This document shows, in pieces, positions 22,832-25,339 of a stretch of 25,339 bases of DNA (the stretch's first letter is position 1; every line of letters starts with the position of its first letter). Source of the DNA: CAYLMM01 sp964384825 (GTDB lineage Bacteria > Krumholzibacteriota > Krumholzibacteriia > LZORAL124-64-63); assembly GCA_964384825.1 (NCBI GenBank), contig CAYLMM010000040.1, forward strand, positions 1 through 25,339, in the 5' to 3' direction. Both the position numbers and the translations under genes were made by a program. The notes beneath the pieces are model-generated. The model was not told the DNA's origin, did no database searches, and saw only the letters and a program-made list of their open reading frames with translations.

Positions 22832-25243
22832 GACGACGAGGCGCTGTACGTGGCGAGCCGTCTGTGGGATTCGTCCCCCGACAGCATCGTCGGCCGTCTC
22901 GGCCGACGCGACACCGGTCCCAGTTCCGACTGGGTGTATCTGAACCTCGACACCTTCAACGACGACCGCAACGCCTACTCGTTCTCGGTCAACCCCGCCG
23001 GCGCGATAGGCGATTCGCGCCTGTACAACGACGGCTGGGGCGATCCGACCTGGGACGGCGTGTGGGAAAGCGCCACCTGCATCGACGAGCACGGCTGGAC
23101 GGTCGAGATGCGCATCCCGTTCTCGCAGCTGACCTTCCCGAATACCGAACAGCAGGTCTGGGGCATCAATTTCAGCCGCCGCACGCTGCGCTACGACGGC
23201 CGCGACGACATCTTCTACCGGCCGCGGGGCGAGTCGGGCTACTGCGGACGCTTCCCCGACCTGGTCGGCATCGAGAACATCGCCGGCGGCCAGCGCCTCG
23301 AAGTCCTGGCCTACGGCGTGGCCAAGGCGCAGGACGTGGAGGTCGATCCGGACAACCCCTTCACCGACGGCTCCGAATTCAAGGGCGACGCCGGCCTGGA
23401 TCTCAAATGGGGCCTGTCGAGCGACCTGACGCTGAACGCCACCTTCAACCCCGACTTCGGCCAGGTCGAGGTCGATCCGGCGGTCGTGAACCTCTCGGAC
23501 ATGGAGACCTACTACCAGGAGCGCCGGCCCTTCTTCGTGCAGGACGCCACCATCTACAACTTCGGCAGCGAGGGGACCAACAGCAACTGGGGCTTCAACT
23601 GGGGCGATCCGGGCCCCTTCTACAGCCGCCGCATCGGCCGCAGTCCGCAACTCTGGCCCGACGCCGACCATTCCGACCGGCCCGACGGCACCGCCATCCT
23701 GGGCGCGGGCAAGCTCAGCGGCCAGATCGGCGGCATGTCGGTGGGCCTGATGAACGCGACCACGTCGGAGGAACGCGCCGACATCAACCTGGACGGCGAG
23801 AACTCGCGGCAGACGGTCGAGCCGCTGACCAACTACACGGTCCTGCGGATGAAGCACGAACGCGACGGCGGCAAGGGCATGTTCGGCCTGATGGCCACCG
23901 GCGTGGCCCGCGACCTGAACAGCGACCTCGGCCGGGAAAAGCTGGCCAGCAACGCCTACACCCTGGGCTTCGACGGCTGGACCTATCTGGACGACGACGA
24001 GGTGTGGGCGCTGAAGGGGTACTTCACATCCACCCACATCCGCGGTTCCGAGGAAGCCATCGACCGCCTGCAGACATCCTCGCGCCACTACATGGACCGG
24101 ATGGACGCCGACCACATCGACTACGACCCCGGCCGCAACAGCCTGACCGGATGGGGCGGGCGGTTGATGCTGAACAAGCAGAAGGGCGACTGGCGGATCA
24201 ACACGGCGGCGGGCGCCATCTCGCCGGAGTACGACGTCAACGACATGGGTTTCCACTGGCGCAGCGACCTGATCAACACCCATTTCGCCCTGAGCCGGCG
24301 CTGGACCGAGCCGAACAAGATCTTCCGCAACGTTTTCCTGTCGAGCGCGCGCTGGAACTCGTGGGACTTCGGCGGCGTCGAATCGGGCCAGGGCTGGTAC
24401 AACATGCTCGACGCCACGCTGGCCAACTACTGGAACGTGTGGGGGCACTTCTCCTACAACCCGCGCCACAACAGCACCACCGCCCTGCGCGGCGGTCCGA
24501 ACGTGACCCTGCCCTCGTCGCGCAGCATGGAGCTCGGCATCGGCAGCGACTACCGCAAGCCGGTGCGGGTGGAAGCCTGGGGAAGCTACTGGAACACCCG
24601 CGGCAACGGCCGGGGCGCCAGCGCGGGCCTGAACCTGAGCGCGCGGCCGAGCAGCGCCCTGCGGCTGGAATTCGGCCCGCGATACACGTGGAACCAGGAA
24701 CAGCTGCAGTGGATCGACGCGGTCGAAGACGATCTGATGATCGCCACCGGCGGCGCCCGCTACATCTTCAGCGACATGGAGTATCGCGAATTCAGCCTGA
24801 GCACGCGCATCGACTGGACCTTCTCGCCGACGCTGAGTCTGCAGTCGTACATCCAGCCCCTGATCGCCTCGGGCCACTACAGCGAGTTCAAGGAATTCGC
24901 GCGGCCCAGCTCGAGCGATTGGGACCTGTACGGCCGGGACAACGGCTCGACCATCGTCTACGACGCCGGGAACGGGCAGTACGTGGTCGATCCTGACGGC
25001 GCCGGCGGAGCCGAGGCCTTCGAGCTGGACGATCCCGATTTCAGCTGGCGCACCCTGAAGGTGAACATGGTCCTGCGCTGGGAGTACACCCCCGGCTCGA
25101 CCATGTACCTGGTCTGGACCCAGGACCGCGCCGACTTCGACGATCCGGGCTCCTTCGACATCGGCGGCGGCACGCGCAAGCTGCTCGACGCGCCGGGCGA
25201 CGACATCTTCATGCTGAAGATCACGCGCTGGCTGGACATCTAG
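22832..25243 (+). CDS. DUF5916-family outer-membrane protein, missing its N-terminus in the gap
   Basis: 803 residues are visible, in frame from the first base after the gap to TAG. The start, with signal peptide and early part of the first domain, is lost. Residues about 1-100 match a CBM9-like sugar-binding domain (DDEALYVASRLWDSSPDSIVG, then the GWTVEMRIPFSQLTF strand). From about 110 it continues as DUF5916: WGINFSRRTLR, NATFNPDFGQVEVDPAVVNL, ETYYQERRPFFVQDA, then a long barrel of alternating strands to NMVLRWEYTPGSTMYLVWTQDR and the final LKITRWLDI. The last strand ends in a hydrophobic residue, fitting outer-membrane insertion. The family is widespread in FCB bacteria and thought to act at the cell surface, perhaps on carbohydrate. 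No partner gene follows within the window. Confidence 0.85.
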   Translation, partial: DDEALYVASRLWDSSPDSIVGRLGRRDTGPSSDWVYLNLDTFNDDRNAYSFSVNPAGAIGDSRLYNDGWGDPTWDGVWESATCIDEHGWTVEMRIPFSQLTFPNTEQQVWGINFSRRTLRYDGRDDIFYRPRGESGYCGRFPDLVGIENIAGGQRLEVLAYGVAKAQDVEVDPDNPFTDGSEFKGDAGLDLKWGLSSDLTLNATFNPDFGQVEVDPAVVNLSDMETYYQERRPFFVQDATIYNFGSEGTNSNWGFNWGDPGPFYSRRIGRSPQLWPDADHSDRPDGTAILGAGKLSGQIGGMSVGLMNATTSEERADINLDGENSRQTVEPLTNYTVLRMKHERDGGKGMFGLMATGVARDLNSDLGREKLASNAYTLGFDGWTYLDDDEVWALKGYFTSTHIRGSEEAIDRLQTSSRHYMDRMDADHIDYDPGRNSLTGWGGRLMLNKQKGDWRINTAAGAISPEYDVNDMGFHWRSDLINTHFALSRRWTEPNKIFRNVFLSSARWNSWDFGGVESGQGWYNMLDATLANYWNVWGHFSYNPRHNSTTALRGGPNVTLPSSRSMELGIGSDYRKPVRVEAWGSYWNTRGNGRGASAGLNLSARPSSALRLEFGPRYTWNQEQLQWIDAVEDDLMIATGGARYIFSDMEYREFSLSTRIDWTFSPTLSLQSYIQPLIASGHYSEFKEFARPSSSDWDLYGRDNGSTIVYDAGNGQYVVDPDGAGGAEAFELDDPDFSWRTLKVNMVLRWEYTPGSTMYLVWTQDRADFDDPGSFDIGGGTRKLLDAPGDDIFMLKITRWLDI

Positions 25244-25339
25244 ATTCGGGGGTCGGGCGGCGGTCGCCGGTTCGGGGGATCCCGGACCGGACGGCAGCGA
25301 GGCGAGACGCGGCCAGGCCGGCCGCTTCGACCCCTTCCA
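25244..25339 (+). other. Right-edge non-coding tail
   Basis: 96 bases of G/C-rich sequence after the DUF5916 stop. I see no start codon with a ribosome site and no clear hairpin with a T tail. Confidence 0.5.

Noticed and set aside
22302..25243. A single protein spanning the assembly gap
   Set aside because: The residues before the gap do not fit the N-terminal domain expected for the DUF5916 protein, and the gap length is arbitrary.

Overview
The window is GC-rich DNA from a Gram-negative bacterium. It has outer-membrane barrels, a lipobox protein, Sec signal peptides and a futalosine-route menaquinone gene. The mix of a DUF5916-type barrel, a bacterial serpin, a DUF1579 protein and a D15-like barrel suggests an uncultured lineage of the FCB group (for example Krumholzibacteriota or Eisenbacteria). 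That placement is inference. A run of exactly 100 N (22732-22831) shows this is a scaffolded draft, probably from a metagenome. Likely promoters are sigma-70-like, several with an extended -10 (TGN). No tRNA, rRNA, CRISPR array, insertion sequence or phage gene was seen.

Layout. 1-2047, minus strand: the start of hemC (cut by the window edge) and a translationally coupled histidine kinase/OmpR-type response regulator pair. 2186-2548: a zinc-ribbon/DUF2007 protein closed by a strong hairpin. 2764-5360: the most unusual part, a three-gene cassette of a 65-residue peptide with a CDCHCDC core, an LpxL-like acyltransferase homologue with a C-terminal winged-helix-like tail, and an M50 membrane metalloprotease of the SkfC type. 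This looks like a ribosomally made, modified peptide (RiPP) pathway, possibly with peptide acylation. 5447-6913: a GT-C-type membrane glycosyltransferase. 6910-8768, minus: a Na/phosphate cotransporter with a PhoU-like partner.

8943-12906, plus: moeA and mogA for molybdenum cofactor, then def from its own near-consensus promoter, a small helical protein and mqnE. 13050-14554: a stand-alone PolX-type PHP domain missing some metal ligands, and a secreted DUF1579 protein. 14963-17385: a coupled pair, a periplasmic protein and an Omp85/D15-like barrel. 17565-19976: a sigma-54 activator with a TPR-like sensor region. 20046-22155, minus: a secreted cysteine-rich protein and a lipoprotein serpin, which share a nearly identical promoter. 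22302-25243: the start of an exported protein, the gap, then most of a DUF5916 outer-membrane protein.

Most of the window is housekeeping or envelope function. The peptide cassette and the serpin/secreted-protein pair are the accessory parts that most deserve attention.
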